From Hydrogenophaga sp. RAC07 (GTDB taxonomy: Bacteria; Pseudomonadota; Gammaproteobacteria; Burkholderiales; Burkholderiaceae_C), in assembly GCF_001713375.1 (NCBI RefSeq), contig NZ_CP016449.1, positions 1,550,001 to 1,614,000 on the forward strand: a DNA stretch of 64,000 nt, given 5' to 3'. Numbering within the stretch: position 1 is the first letter of the stretch; each line of letters begins with the position of its first letter. Made by a program: the position numbers and the translations under genes. The notes beneath the pieces were generated by a model, which searched no databases, was not told the origin of the DNA, and saw nothing but the letters and a program-made list of their open reading frames with translations. Of the stretch, positions 26,514 through 35,428 are shown piece by piece.

Positions 26514-28562
26514 ATGTTTACCAAGATCCTGATTGCCAACCGCGGTGAAATCGCCTGCCGCGTGATCGCCACCGCCAAGAAGATGGGCATCGCTACCGTG
26601 GCGGTGTATTCCGAGGCCGACAAGGAAGCGCGCCACGTGCAACTGGCCGACGAGGCCGTGCTGCTGGGCCCGGCGCCTTCGCGCGAGAGCTACCTGGTGG
26701 CCGACAAGATCATCGAAGCCGCGAAGCAGACCGGCGCCCAGGCCATCCACCCGGGCTACGGCTTCCTGTCGGAGAACGAAGCCTTTGCCAAGCGCGTGGA
26801 AGAGGAGGGCATGGCCTTCATCGGCCCCAAGCACTTCAGCATCGCGGCCATGGGCGACAAGATCGCGTCCAAGAAGCTGGCGAATGCGGCCAAGGTCAAC
26901 ACCATCCCGGGCTGGAACGACGCCATTGAAAGCGCAGAGCGCGCGGTGGAAATTGCCAAGGACATCGGCTACCCGGTGATGATCAAGGCCAGTGCCGGCG
27001 GCGGCGGCAAGGGCTTGCGTGTGGCCTTCAACGACAAGGAAGCCTTCGAGGGCTTCACAGCTTGCCAGAACGAGGCGCGCAACAGCTTCGGCGACGACCG
27101 CATCTTCATCGAGAAGTTCGTGCAGGAGCCGCGCCACATCGAGATCCAGGTGCTGGGCGATGCGCACGGCAACGTGATCTACCTGAACGAGCGCGAATGC
27201 TCGATCCAGCGCCGCCACCAGAAGGTGATCGAGGAGGCGCCGTCGCCTTTCATCAGCGATGCCACGCGCAAGGCCATGGGCGAGCAGGCCGTGGCTCTGG
27301 CCAAGGCGGTGAACTACCAGAGCGCGGGCACGGTGGAGTTCGTGGTTGGCAAGGACCAGGACTTTTACTTCCTGGAGATGAACACGCGCCTGCAGGTGGA
27401 GCACCCGGTCACCGAGTGCATCACCGGTCTCGATCTGGTGGAGTTGATGATCCGCGTGGCGGCTGGCGAGAAGCTGCCACTGGCCCAGGCCGACGTGAAG
27501 CGCGAAGGTTGGGCGATCGAATGCCGCATCAACGCGGAAGACCCGTTCCGCAACTTCCTGCCCAGCACCGGTCGCCTGGTGCGGTTTGCGCCACCGGCCC
27601 AGAGCATGTGGCAGGCGAACACGGCCGATCTGCTGGGCGTGCGCGTGGACACCGGCGTGCAGGACGGCGGCGAGATCCCGATGTTCTACGACTCCATGAT
27701 CGCCAAGCTGATCGTGCACGGCAAGGACCGGGAGGAAGCGATAGCGAAGATGCGCGAAGCGCTCAACGGATTCGTGATCCGGGGTATCAGCAGCAACATT
27801 CCGTTCCAGGCGGCGCTGCTGGCGCACCCGAAGTTTGTGGCGGGCGACTTCAACACCGGCTTCATCGCCGAGCACTACGGCCACGGTTTCCGTGCCGAAG
27901 ACGTGCCGCACGACGATGCCGACTTTCTGGTGGCGCTGGCGGCTTTCGTGCGTCGCAAGTCGCGAGAACGCGCAGCGGGTCTGTCGGGCCAGTTGCCCGG
28001 CTATGGTGTCAAGGTCGGTCACGACTTTCGCGTGATCGTGCTGGGATCCACGGGCGAGCACCGCTACAAGCCGGTGCATGTGGACGAGGTGGTGGGCCAG
28101 CTCGGCTCCGCCGTGGTCACCGTGGCCGGCAAGCGCTACGCCATCAGCAGCCCTTCGCGGCTGAACGACATCTGCATCACCGGCGAGTGCAATGGCCAGC
28201 CGTTCACGGCGCAGATCGAGCGTGGCACGCCGCAAAATCCGCTGGCCTTGGTGGTGCAGCACAACGGCACGCGCATCGAGACCATGGTGGTGTCGCCGCG
28301 CATGGCCGAATTGCACGCACTCATGCCGTTCAAGGCGCCGGCCGATATGAGCAAATACGTGTTGTCGCCGATGCCGGGCCTGCTGGTTGACGTGGCGGTT
28401 CAGCCGGGCCAGAAGGTGCAGGCGGGCGAGCGCGTGGCCGTGATCGAGGCCATGAAGATGGAGAACGTGTTGTTCGCCGCGGCCGATGGCGTGGTGGGCA
28501 AGGTGCTGGCGGCCAAGGGGGAATCCCTGGTGGTGGACCAGCCCATCGTCGAGTTCGAGTGA
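26514..28562 (+). CDS. pccA: Propionyl-CoA carboxylase, biotin-containing alpha subunit
   Basis: 682 residues from the second of two adjacent ATGs (26511, 26514); MFTKILIANRGEIACRV is the standard start of biotin carboxylases. Domains: biotin carboxylase about 1-450 (GGGGKGLRVA glycine loop, EMNTRLQVEHPVTE), a linker/BT domain about 450-600, and a biotinyl carrier domain at the end with K648 in EAMKMENV. It carboxylates its own biotin using ATP and bicarbonate, for PccB. A GC-rich palindromic repeat separates it from pccB. Confidence 0.95.
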   Translation: MFTKILIANRGEIACRVIATAKKMGIATVAVYSEADKEARHVQLADEAVLLGPAPSRESYLVADKIIEAAKQTGAQAIHPGYGFLSENEAFAKRVEEEGMAFIGPKHFSIAAMGDKIASKKLANAAKVNTIPGWNDAIESAERAVEIAKDIGYPVMIKASAGGGGKGLRVAFNDKEAFEGFTACQNEARNSFGDDRIFIEKFVQEPRHIEIQVLGDAHGNVIYLNERECSIQRRHQKVIEEAPSPFISDATRKAMGEQAVALAKAVNYQSAGTVEFVVGKDQDFYFLEMNTRLQVEHPVTECITGLDLVELMIRVAAGEKLPLAQADVKREGWAIECRINAEDPFRNFLPSTGRLVRFAPPAQSMWQANTADLLGVRVDTGVQDGGEIPMFYDSMIAKLIVHGKDREEAIAKMREALNGFVIRGISSNIPFQAALLAHPKFVAGDFNTGFIAEHYGHGFRAEDVPHDDADFLVALAAFVRRKSRERAAGLSGQLPGYGVKVGHDFRVIVLGSTGEHRYKPVHVDEVVGQLGSAVVTVAGKRYAISSPSRLNDICITGECNGQPFTAQIERGTPQNPLALVVQHNGTRIETMVVSPRMAELHALMPFKAPADMSKYVLSPMPGLLVDVAVQPGQKVQAGERVAVIEAMKMENVLFAAADGVVGKVLAAKGESLVVDQPIVEFE

Positions 28563-28645
28563 GCGTGAACCCCGCGGCCGCCCCACGGCCCACCGGCTTC
28601 GAATTGCGCTACCCTGTCGTTCATCACGACTCTGAAGGGTTTCGC

Positions 28646-29242
28646 ATGCACCAAGGTCTGGCTTTCGCACTGGGTTACCTGCGCCATCCAAGGCGGGTCG
28701 GGGCCATCGCGCCGGCGTCAAAGGCCTTGGCACAAGCCATCCTGAACGAGGTGATGCGTTCTGCGCCCGGCACCCTGATCGAGGTCGGCGCGGGCACGGG
28801 TGCCATCACCCGCGCCTTGCTGCCCGCGCTGGACCGGGCAGAGCGCTTCATGGTGATCGAGCGCGACGCGGGCTTCGCCCGGTTGCTCAGCAGACATTTC
28901 CCCAACCTGGAAGTCCTCAACCAATGCGCCACCCGGCTGGATGCGCTGGACATCGCGGCGCGAAGCCCGGTCACGGTGGTGTCCTCCCTGCCGCTGCTGT
29001 CCATGACACGCGACGAAGCCCACGCCTGTGTGGACGCCATGGTGGCCTTGATCGAGTCCCGCCCCGGCTCGCGGCTCATCCAGTACACCTATGCCTCCCC
29101 GCATCTGCGGCCGTTCAAGGACATCCCGGTGGGCTGGCGCTGGCGCCGGGCCACCACCATCTGGGCCAACCTGCCTCCGGCCACCGTGTGGACGCTGGAG
29201 CAGGCCAGCCACCCCTCACACACCCACAACGGTTTTCACTGA
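28646..29242 (+). CDS. SAM-dependent methyltransferase, phospholipid N-methyltransferase (PmtA)-like
   Basis: 198 residues from the ATG at 28646, with GAAGGG 6 nt upstream; a GTG at 28559 overlapping the pccA stop would add 29 residues without similarity. The Rossmann SAM-binding motif is LIEVGAGTGAITRALL (about 44-59), with VIERD as the acidic-loop motif. The HPRRVGAIAPAS segment before it is typical of PmtA-like and rRNA-dimethylase-like enzymes of this size. The likely role is phosphatidylethanolamine methylation or a related reaction. It is in the propionate operon by position only; a functional link is not evident. Confidence 0.8.
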   Translation: MHQGLAFALGYLRHPRRVGAIAPASKALAQAILNEVMRSAPGTLIEVGAGTGAITRALLPALDRAERFMVIERDAGFARLLSRHFPNLEVLNQCATRLDALDIAARSPVTVVSSLPLLSMTRDEAHACVDAMVALIESRPGSRLIQYTYASPHLRPFKDIPVGWRWRRATTIWANLPPATVWTLEQASHPSHTHNGFH

Positions 29243-29245
29243 CGC

Positions 29246-29746
29246 ATGAGCACTTCGGCCAACTCCGTCCGACCCTTCAAGGTGCTGGGCATCCAGCAAA
29301 TCGCCATCGGCGGCCCCGACAAACAACGCCTGCAGAAACTCTGGGTCGACATGCTCGGCCTGGAAGTCACGGGCAGCTTTCGCAGCGAGCGCGAGAACGT
29401 GGATGAAGACATCTGCGCGATCGGCACCGGGCCGTTCAAGGTCGAGGTCGACCTGATGCAACCGCTGGACCCCGACAAGAAGCCCGCCGTGCACACCACG
29501 CCACTCAACCATGTCGGCCTGTGGATCGACGACCTGCCCACCGCGGTGGATTGGTTGACAGCCCAGGGTGTGCGGTTTGCGCCGGGCGGCATCCGCCAGG
29601 GCGCCGCAGGCTTCGACATCACTTTTTTGCACCCCAAGTCCAACGACGAATTTCCGATCGCCGGCGAAGGTGTGCTGATCGAACTGGTGCAGGCGCCGCC
29701 CGAGGTGGTCAGCGCGTTTGCCCGGCTCGACGCCCAGCCCGATTGA
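29246..29746 (+). CDS. VOC-superfamily protein, candidate methylmalonyl-CoA epimerase
   Basis: 166 residues with two beta-alpha-beta-beta-beta halves of the vicinal oxygen chelate fold (about 15-72 and 86-150). The end reads FLHPKS...[10 protein letters not shown], as in methylmalonyl-CoA epimerases and glyoxalases. Presumed metal ligands in register are Q18, E67, H89 and E146. Epimerases I know use His at the first site, so Q here is unusual; a Q/E/H/E set is known from human glyoxalase I. The gene follows the mutase-carboxylase genes, where an epimerase is needed to link PccAB (S form) to the mutase (R form). Epimerase is the best guess, lactoylglutathione lyase-like the alternative. Confidence 0.7.
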   Translation: MSTSANSVRPFKVLGIQQIAIGGPDKQRLQKLWVDMLGLEVTGSFRSERENVDEDICAIGTGPFKVEVDLMQPLDPDKKPAVHTTPLNHVGLWIDDLPTAVDWLTAQGVRFAPGGIRQGAAGFDITFLHPKSNDEFPIAGEGVLIELVQAPPEVVSAFARLDAQPD

Positions 29747-29752
29747 GTCCGT

Positions 29753-29770
29753 GCGGAGACGTCACTCCGC
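29753..29770. terminator. Hairpin between convergent genes
   Basis: GCGGAG-ACGTCA-CTCCGC, a perfect 6-bp stem between the VOC gene (plus) and the cupin gene (minus); its loop includes the cupin stop codon. No T-tract, so it is a weak terminator candidate or an mRNA end protector. Confidence 0.35.
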
Positions 29771-30136
29771 GATCATGTAGGTCTTGGTGAGTGCTTCCAG
29801 CACCTCGAACTCGCCGGCAAAGCCCGGTGGAATGTAAAGACCTTCGCCGGGCCCCACCTCCTCAAACCCGCCCAGCGCGTCGTGCACGCGGCAGCGCCCC
29901 AGCAGCACGGTGAACAGCTCCCGCTCGGTCTCGCCCATGGCGATGCGCCAGCGGCCTGGCTCGCAGCGCCACACGCCGCAATACACCCGCCCGGCAGGCA
30001 AGGCGGCATCGACCCGGTTCCAGGTTTCGCGCAACGGATTGCCGTGCACCAGACGATCGGGTTTGGGGTGGTCGGTGTCGGGTGTGCCGGTGGGCTGCGC
30101 GGTGAGCTTGATCAGGCGGGGAGCATGGGTGTTCAT
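29762..30136 (-). CDS. Cupin domain protein, Cupin_3/DUF861-like
   Basis: 124 residues from the ATG at 30136; the open frame extends upstream but without cupin similarity. The core YCGVWRCEPGRWRIAM...ERELFTVLLGRCRVHD...VGPGEGLYIPPGFAGEFEVLE matches, in pieces, the Cupin_3 pattern (small beta-barrel, related to (S)-ureidoglycine aminohydrolase). The metal-binding His residues of classic cupins are mostly missing. Function unknown; it faces the VOC gene. Confidence 0.78.
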   Translation of the reverse strand: MNTHAPRLIKLTAQPTGTPDTDHPKPDRLVHGNPLRETWNRVDAALPAGRVYCGVWRCEPGRWRIAMGETERELFTVLLGRCRVHDALGGFEEVGPGEGLYIPPGFAGEFEVLEALTKTYMIAE

Positions 30137-30291
30137 GGCGGAATTGTGCCGCGAGCCGACGCAGAAACCGGGAGCAAAGCGGGTTTTGACCGGTTGTTCG
30201 GAGGAATGCCCCAAGGGCGCCCGGCCTACGCTTGAGGTGTTCGGGGGCCACATGTCTGCGCGTCTGGACACACACCTTCCAGGAGCTCGCC

Positions 30292-30582
30292 ATGAGCACG
30301 GTCCCCACACAGCACACGCCCGCCACCGCAAGCCCTCCGGTCGGTCGCCGAACGCCCGACGCTTCGCAGCTCTGGCCCCACGACCTGCTGGAGGCGTTCT
30401 GCCTGCGCATGTCGAGCCAGGGCATGTGTGTGAGCCGCGCCCTGATGCAGCACGACCGGCGCTACGGCCTGGAGCAGCTCACCCACGCCCACAACATGGC
30501 CGACGATGCCCTGCGCGAGATGGCGGTGCAGCTGTTTCGGCACTTCGAAGCCCGCCAGTCAGGGATTTCCCGGTCCCACTGA
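30292..30582 (+). CDS. Small hypothetical protein upstream of the chemoreceptor gene
   Basis: 96 residues from an ATG at 30292, with AGGAG 6 nt upstream. The first 25 residues are Thr/Pro/Ala-rich and look disordered; the rest (about 28-90) is predicted helical with two Met/Cys-containing stretches (CLRMSSQGMCVSRALM). I do not recognise the family. It ends 72 bp before the chemoreceptor start in the same direction, so cotranscription is possible. Confidence 0.6.
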   Translation: MSTVPTQHTPATASPPVGRRTPDASQLWPHDLLEAFCLRMSSQGMCVSRALMQHDRRYGLEQLTHAHNMADDALREMAVQLFRHFEARQSGISRSH

Positions 30583-30654
30583 GCGCCGGTGGGATCTCAA
30601 GCCCACTCGGTTCCGGTCGATACAAGTACATACCCACAGAGGAGATACTCGCGC

Positions 30655-32175
30655 ATGTCCGGCTTCAACCCCTTGTCCCCCGGCGTCTGGCTGATGCGGC
30701 GCCTGCGCCTGCGAGGCAAGCTGTTGTTGTTGGCGGCGTCATCCCTTCTGCCCCAGATGTTCATCTGGCTGGTCGCCGGGCCGCCTTCGGCCAGCACCTG
30801 GGTGCTGGGCATTGAGCTCGGTGGCGTCGCCGTGCTGGCCTACCTCATGCTCAGTTTCTATGTGAGTTTCATGAGCGACTTCCGGCTGGTGCTCGCCAGC
30901 ATGGAGCAGACCGCGTCGGGCAACCTGCGCACCGTGTTGAAGGTGCGCGGCGGCGACGAACTGGCCGACCTCACCCGCCTGCTCGACCGCATGGTCGGCA
31001 ACCTCTCGTCCATGGTGGCCGAGGTCCGCAGCAATTCCGCCTTGGTGGCCCACGCCGGCAAGAGCCTGGCCACCGGCAACCGTGATCTGGCCGACCGCAC
31101 CGAACAACAAGCCGCCAACCTGGAACAGACCGCCGCCAGCGTGCACGAGCTCTCCAGCACGGTGCAGCAAAACGCCAAGACCGCCGGCGACTCCGACCAG
31201 CAGGCCGCGCAGGTGCGCGACGTGGCGGAGTCGGGTGCACAGTCGATGGGACGCGCGGTCGAGTCGGTGGAAGGCATCCAGAAAAGTGCGCAGCAGATGA
31301 ACGACATCATCGGCGTGATCGACAGCCTGGCGTTCCAGACCAACATCCTCGCGCTCAACGCAGCGGTGGAAGCCGCACGCGCGGGTGAGCAGGGCAGGGG
31401 CTTTGCGGTGGTGGCTGCCGAAGTGCGTTCGCTCGCGCAGCGCTCGGCCGCGTCGGCCAAAGAGATCCGCCAGCTCATCGTGGCCTCGGGCCAGCAGGTG
31501 GAGGCCAGCGTGAAGCAGATCCGCACCGCCGGCAGCAGCATCCAGCAGATCGCCAACGGCGTGCGCGGCGTGGCGGCCAACATGTCGCTGATCTCGGCCT
31601 CGAGTGCCGAGCAGAGCACGGGCCTGAGCGAGATCTCGTCGGCCGTGTCGCAGCTCGACGAAATCACCCAGCGCAATGCGCAGATGGTCGAACGCGCCGT
31701 GGCGCAGGCCGACCAGCTGGAGCAGCGCGCGGCCCACCTGTCCAAAGCTGTCTCGTCCTTCATGTTGCAGCAGGGCACGGCCGAAGAGGCCATGCAACTG
31801 GTGGACAAGGCACAGGCCATGCGCCAGCAGCGCGGGCGCGACGCCTTCGTGCGTGAGATCACCACGCCGGCCAACAACTTCTTTGATCGCGACATGTACG
31901 TGTTCGCACTCGACCAAGCGGGGGTTTACCGCTCGTTCGGCGGCAAGCCCGAGAAGGTCGGCAGCCGCGTGCAGGACATCCCCGGCATCGACGGCGAGGC
32001 CTTGCTCGACGCCATCGTGTCGCAGGCCGAGTCCGGCCCGGGCTGGGTGGAATACAACATCGGCAACCCGGCCAACGGCAGCATCCAGGCCAAGATGTCC
32101 TACGTGGTGAAGATCGACGATCTGTACGTGGGTTGCGGCGTCTACAAGACCGCCGCTGCGCGCCAGGCGGCCTGA
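30655..32175 (+). CDS. Methyl-accepting chemotaxis protein with C-terminal Cache-like domain
   Basis: 506 residues from the ATG at 30655 (AGAGGAGATACTC upstream). Two membrane helices near the N-terminus (about 15-35 and 45-65) are separated by a loop of only about 10 residues, so there is no periplasmic sensor domain. A HAMP-like segment follows, then the signalling hairpin with the conserved tip [18 protein letters not shown]. After the hairpin, about residues 395-500 form a Cache/PAS-like domain ([15 protein letters not shown]...GPGWVEYN...GCGVYK). The sensor would therefore be cytoplasmic and C-terminal, suggesting an energy or intracellular metabolite signal. Confidence 0.9.
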   Translation: MSGFNPLSPGVWLMRRLRLRGKLLLLAASSLLPQMFIWLVAGPPSASTWVLGIELGGVAVLAYLMLSFYVSFMSDFRLVLASMEQTASGNLRTVLKVRGGDELADLTRLLDRMVGNLSSMVAEVRSNSALVAHAGKSLATGNRDLADRTEQQAANLEQTAASVHELSSTVQQNAKTAGDSDQQAAQVRDVAESGAQSMGRAVESVEGIQKSAQQMNDIIGVIDSLAFQTNILALNAAVEAARAGEQGRGFAVVAAEVRSLAQRSAASAKEIRQLIVASGQQVEASVKQIRTAGSSIQQIANGVRGVAANMSLISASSAEQSTGLSEISSAVSQLDEITQRNAQMVERAVAQADQLEQRAAHLSKAVSSFMLQQGTAEEAMQLVDKAQAMRQQRGRDAFVREITTPANNFFDRDMYVFALDQAGVYRSFGGKPEKVGSRVQDIPGIDGEALLDAIVSQAESGPGWVEYNIGNPANGSIQAKMSYVVKIDDLYVGCGVYKTAAARQAA

Positions 32176-32189
32176 TCTCGATCGCAGGC

Positions 32190-32846
32190 TCAGGCGCTGG
32201 TTCGTTTGGCCCTGGCCCGGGCGAGCGCGGCTTCGATCACGGCGCGTTTCTTGTCCAGCAGGGTCTCGTCGGTGATTTGCGAATGTGCGGCCAGGTCGGA
32301 CAGCTTGTCCTGCGCCTTGGCTTCCAGCCGGTCGTCGTGCTCGCGCTTCTCACGCGTCAGCCGCGCCTGCCGGGCCTCGTAGCGTTCCTTGCCCTGACGC
32401 GCCTGCTCGGCGGTCCAGGCCTGCCAGCCCGTCCGCTCCCCACTGACGATCTCCAGTGAAATGCAGTCCACCGGGCACACCGGCAAACACAGCTCGCAAC
32501 CGGTGCAGACCGGCTCGATCACCGTGTGCATGCGCTTGTTGCTGCCCAGGATTGCGTCGGTGGGGCAGACCTTGATGCACAGCGTGCAGCCGATGCACCA
32601 GGCCTCGTCGATCACAGCCACCGTCACCGGGCCTTCAATGCCGTTGTGCGGATTCAGCGGCGTGGCCGGCCGGCCGGTGATGGCGGCCAGTCGTTCGATG
32701 CCCTCGCTGCCACCGGGCGGGCATTGGTTGATGTCGGCACGGCCCTCGGCGATGGCCAGCGCATAACTCGCGCAGTCGGGGTAGCCGCAGCGCGTGCACT
32801 GGGTTTGCGGCAGGGCGGCGTCAATGCGCCGGGCAAGGTCGTTCAT
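32190..32846 (-). CDS. rnfB: RnfB-type ferredoxin, orphan
   Basis: 218 residues from the ATG at 32846; a TTG 9 bp upstream is the alternative. The N-terminal domain has the RnfB 4Fe-4S motif [13 protein letters not shown], and two ferredoxin motifs follow: [16 protein letters not shown] and [17 protein letters not shown] charged, Arg/Glu/Lys-rich C-terminal extension of about 80 residues (KERYEARQ...) ends the protein. There is no N-terminal membrane helix of the kind that canonical RnfB has, and no rnfA/C/D/G/E genes are nearby. It is a soluble polyferredoxin with an unknown partner. Confidence 0.88.
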   Translation of the reverse strand: MNDLARRIDAALPQTQCTRCGYPDCASYALAIAEGRADINQCPPGGSEGIERLAAITGRPATPLNPHNGIEGPVTVAVIDEAWCIGCTLCIKVCPTDAILGSNKRMHTVIEPVCTGCELCLPVCPVDCISLEIVSGERTGWQAWTAEQARQGKERYEARQARLTREKREHDDRLEAKAQDKLSDLAAHSQITDETLLDKKRAVIEAALARARAKRTSA

Positions 32847-32901
32847 GACGGCCAATATACCGGCGCCCTGGATGCGCGCCGGGCTCCTGGAACCCGGTGT
32901 C

Positions 32902-34359
32902 TCAGGCGGTCGTGGTGCGCGGCTTGCGCGCGGCGGGTGCCTTGGCTGCGGGTCTGGTGGCCTTGGCGACCTTGGCGACCTTGGCGGGTGCGGCCTTCGC
33001 GGCGGGTTTGGCTGCGCGCTTGACGGCTGCCTTGGCCAGGGTCTTCACCGTTTTCGGGGCGGCGACCGTGGTCGCCGAAGCGGCCGGCGCCACCGTCGGC
33101 TGGTGCACCTTCAGGAAGGTCTTCACCACCGGATGCACGAACTCGCGCCAGCGGCGGCCGCTGAAGATGCCGTAGTGGCCCGCGCCGGCGGCTTCGTAGT
33201 GCATGCGGTGCGTCTTGGGAATGCCGGTGCACAGGTCGTGCGCTGCGGCGGTCTGGCCCGAACCCGAAATGTCGTCGAGCTCACCTTCCACCGTCAGCAG
33301 GGCGGTGTGCTGAATGTCCTGCGGACGCACCCGCTCCAGCTTGCCCTGCGGGTTCTTCACATCCCAGGTGCCGTTGACCAGCTTGAAGTCCTGGAACACC
33401 GTGTCGATGGTTTCCAGGTAGTAGTCCGCGTCCATGTCGAGCACGGCGTTGTACTCGTCGTAAAACTTGCGGTGACTCTCGGCGCTCTCGTTGTCGCCCT
33501 TGATCAGGTCTTTGAAGTAGTCGTAGTGGCTGGTCGCGTGGCGGTCCGGGTTCATGGCCACAAAGCCGGTGTGCTGCAGGAAACCGGGGTACACGCGGCG
33601 ACCGGCGCCGGGGAAGTTGTCGGGCACGCGGTAGATCACGTTGTTCTCGAACCAGCTGTGCGCGCGCTGGGTGGCGAGGTTGTTCACCGCGGTGGGCGAT
33701 TTGCGGGCGTCGATCGGGCCGCCCATCATGGTCATGGACAGAGGCGTGGTCTCGCCCCGGCTGGCCATGAGCGACACCGCAGCCAGCACCGGCACGGTGG
33801 GCTGGCACACGCTGATCACGTGGCAGTTGCCATAGCCCTTTTGCAGGTGGCGGATGAACTCCTGGACGTAGTTCACGTAGTCGTCGAGGTGGAACTCACC
33901 TTCGGACAGCGGCACCAGGCGGGCGTTTTTCCAGTCGGTGATGTAGACCTTGTGGTCCTTGAGCATGGTGCGCACCGTGTCGCGCAGCAGCGTGGCGTAG
34001 TGGCCGGAGAGGGGCGCCACGATCAGCACCACCGGCTCGCCCTTGAGCTTGGCCAGGGTGCTGGTGTCGTCGGAGAAACGCTTGAACCGTCGCAGTTCGC
34101 AGAACGGCTTGTCGATTTCGATGCGTTCGTGGATGGCCACATCGATGCCGTCAATGTCCACCGTGTGGATGCCGAAGACCGGCTTCTCGTAGTCCTTGCC
34201 CAGGCGGTGCATGAGGTCGTAGCCGGCCGAAATGCGCTGCGCCATCGGCAACTGGGCCAGGGGCAGGGAAGGGTTGGTGAACAGTTTGGCGGCCACTTCG
34301 GCCAGGTCTGAAAACGGCTCCATCATGGAGCGCTGGGTTTCGTAAATCTGGTAGAGCAT
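32902..34359 (-). CDS. phaZ: Intracellular polyhydroxyalkanoate depolymerase with Lys/Ala-rich tail
   Basis: 485 residues; the catalytic part (1 to about 415) matches PhaZa-type intracellular depolymerases. The nucleophile is C185 in VISVCQPT (Cys instead of Ser is normal for this family), with [10 protein letters not shown] carrying the catalytic His near residue 390. It degrades stored polyhydroxybutyrate. Residues about 418-485 form a Pro/Ala/Lys-rich tail (AKPAAK and [12 protein letters not shown] repeats) that resembles histone H1-like or PhaF-type tails. The gene lies 18 kb from phaCAB. A TGC-type palindrome occurs just upstream. Confidence 0.93.
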   Translation of the reverse strand: MLYQIYETQRSMMEPFSDLAEVAAKLFTNPSLPLAQLPMAQRISAGYDLMHRLGKDYEKPVFGIHTVDIDGIDVAIHERIEIDKPFCELRRFKRFSDDTSTLAKLKGEPVVLIVAPLSGHYATLLRDTVRTMLKDHKVYITDWKNARLVPLSEGEFHLDDYVNYVQEFIRHLQKGYGNCHVISVCQPTVPVLAAVSLMASRGETTPLSMTMMGGPIDARKSPTAVNNLATQRAHSWFENNVIYRVPDNFPGAGRRVYPGFLQHTGFVAMNPDRHATSHYDYFKDLIKGDNESAESHRKFYDEYNAVLDMDADYYLETIDTVFQDFKLVNGTWDVKNPQGKLERVRPQDIQHTALLTVEGELDDISGSGQTAAAHDLCTGIPKTHRMHYEAAGAGHYGIFSGRRWREFVHPVVKTFLKVHQPTVAPAASATTVAAPKTVKTLAKAAVKRAAKPAAKAAPAKVAKVAKATRPAAKAPAARKPRTTTA

Positions 34360-34379
34360 GGGTGTCCGGCTTCGTTATG

Positions 34380-34390
34380 TTGCAGTGCAA
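34380..34390. promoter_or_regulatory. Palindrome upstream of phaZ, candidate operator
   Basis: TTGCA-G-TGCAA, a perfect 5-bp inverted repeat located 20 bp upstream of the phaZ ATG, next to the AT-rich TATAT. PhaR-type regulators bind TGC/GCA-rich repeats near pha genes (from memory), so this is a candidate PhaR site. The rest of the 160-bp gap to the next gene (34391-34519) shows nothing else I can name. Confidence 0.4.
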
Positions 34391-34519
34391 TATATCAGCA
34401 TGCTCTCAAGAGCGTTAGCGTGATAACACCTAATTTACAGGGGCATCTGTCACCTTCGTGAAAGAATCCGGACCACCGATTCTCACCGCCGGCCAGACGG
34501 CGCAGACCCGCGTCACCCC

Positions 34520-35374
34520 ATGTCCGACATATCTTCACCTGCCGCATCCCCCTGGAGCGAACTGCCCGCCACCGAGCGCATGCCCGTGCTGTTCGTGGGC
34601 CATGGCAGCCCCATGAACGCCATCGAGGACAACCGCTGGCGCCAGAGTTGGCAGGCGCTGGGCAGCGAGTTGCTGGCGCGCCCACAGCCTCCGCGGTTGA
34701 TCCTGTGCATTTCGGCCCATTGGCTCACGCCGGGCTGGCAGCTCACCGCCATGGACAAGCCGCGCACCATCCACGACTTCGGAGGTTTCCCCCAGGCACT
34801 GTTTGACCAGCAGTACCCTGCGCCGGGCTCGCCCCAGGCAGCGCGTTTCATCAGCCAGTCTGTGCTGCAACCAGGCTCCAACGAGCCTCTGGCGCTGAAT
34901 GAGGCCGACTGGGGCCTGGACCACGGCGCGTGGTCCATTCTCAAGCCCATGTTCCCGGCCGCGGACATTCCGGTGATCCAGCTCAGCATGGACTACAGCC
35001 GGCCCGCCGCCGAACACTTCGCCATCGGCCAGCAGCTTGCAGGTTTGCGCGAACGCAGCGTGCTGATCGTCGGCAGCGGCAACACGGTGCACAACCTGCG
35101 CACCATGCGCCGCGACGCCCCCGACAACCAGGCCTACGACTGGGCCATCGAGTTCGATCGCGTCACGGCGGAACACATCTCGCAAAAGCGCCTGCCGTCG
35201 TTGTGTGATTTCCAGCAACTGGGCGTTGTCGCTCAGATGGCGCATCCCACCTGGGAGCACTACCTGCCGCTGCTCTATGCGGCGGGCGCCGTGCAGGCGG
35301 ATGATGTGCCGCGCTTTTTCAACGAGGGTTTCCAGGGCGCTTCGATCTCCATGCGCTCTGTCGTGTGGAGCTGA
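34520..35374 (+). CDS. ygiD: DODA-type extradiol dioxygenase family protein (YgiD-like)
   Basis: 284 residues of the class III (LigB-type) extradiol dioxygenase fold. Landmarks are LFVGHGSPMNAIEDN near residue 31 with the first His ligand, CISAHW, DHGAWSIL and LIVGSGNTVHNLR. E. coli YgiD opens the ring of 4,5-DOPA with Fe/Zn. The natural substrate is unknown. The gene is divergent from phaZ and convergent with the aminotransferase, with a terminator hairpin between. Confidence 0.9.
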   Translation: MSDISSPAASPWSELPATERMPVLFVGHGSPMNAIEDNRWRQSWQALGSELLARPQPPRLILCISAHWLTPGWQLTAMDKPRTIHDFGGFPQALFDQQYPAPGSPQAARFISQSVLQPGSNEPLALNEADWGLDHGAWSILKPMFPAADIPVIQLSMDYSRPAAEHFAIGQQLAGLRERSVLIVGSGNTVHNLRTMRRDAPDNQAYDWAIEFDRVTAEHISQKRLPSLCDFQQLGVVAQMAHPTWEHYLPLLYAAGAVQADDVPRFFNEGFQGASISMRSVVWS

Positions 35375-35380
35375 TCCCAT

Positions 35381-35412
35381 GGAAAAGGGCCGCCCGAAGG
35401 CGGCCCTTGCTG
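35381..35412 (-). terminator. Intrinsic terminator with UUCG loop after the aminotransferase gene
   Basis: A perfect 10-bp stem AAGGGCCGCC / GGCGGCCCTT (35385-35394 and 35399-35408) closes on CGAA; on the minus strand the loop is TTCG and the 3' arm runs into TTTT. It sits between two convergent genes and serves the minus-strand gene best; it may also work for the plus-strand gene. Confidence 0.85.
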
Positions 35413-35428
35413 GCAGGAGCCACGTTGT

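Noticed and set aside
26409..28733. A 774-codon open frame antisense to pccA
   Set aside because: pccA has all biotin carboxylase and carrier motifs; the antisense frame is compositionally biased and spans the gap.
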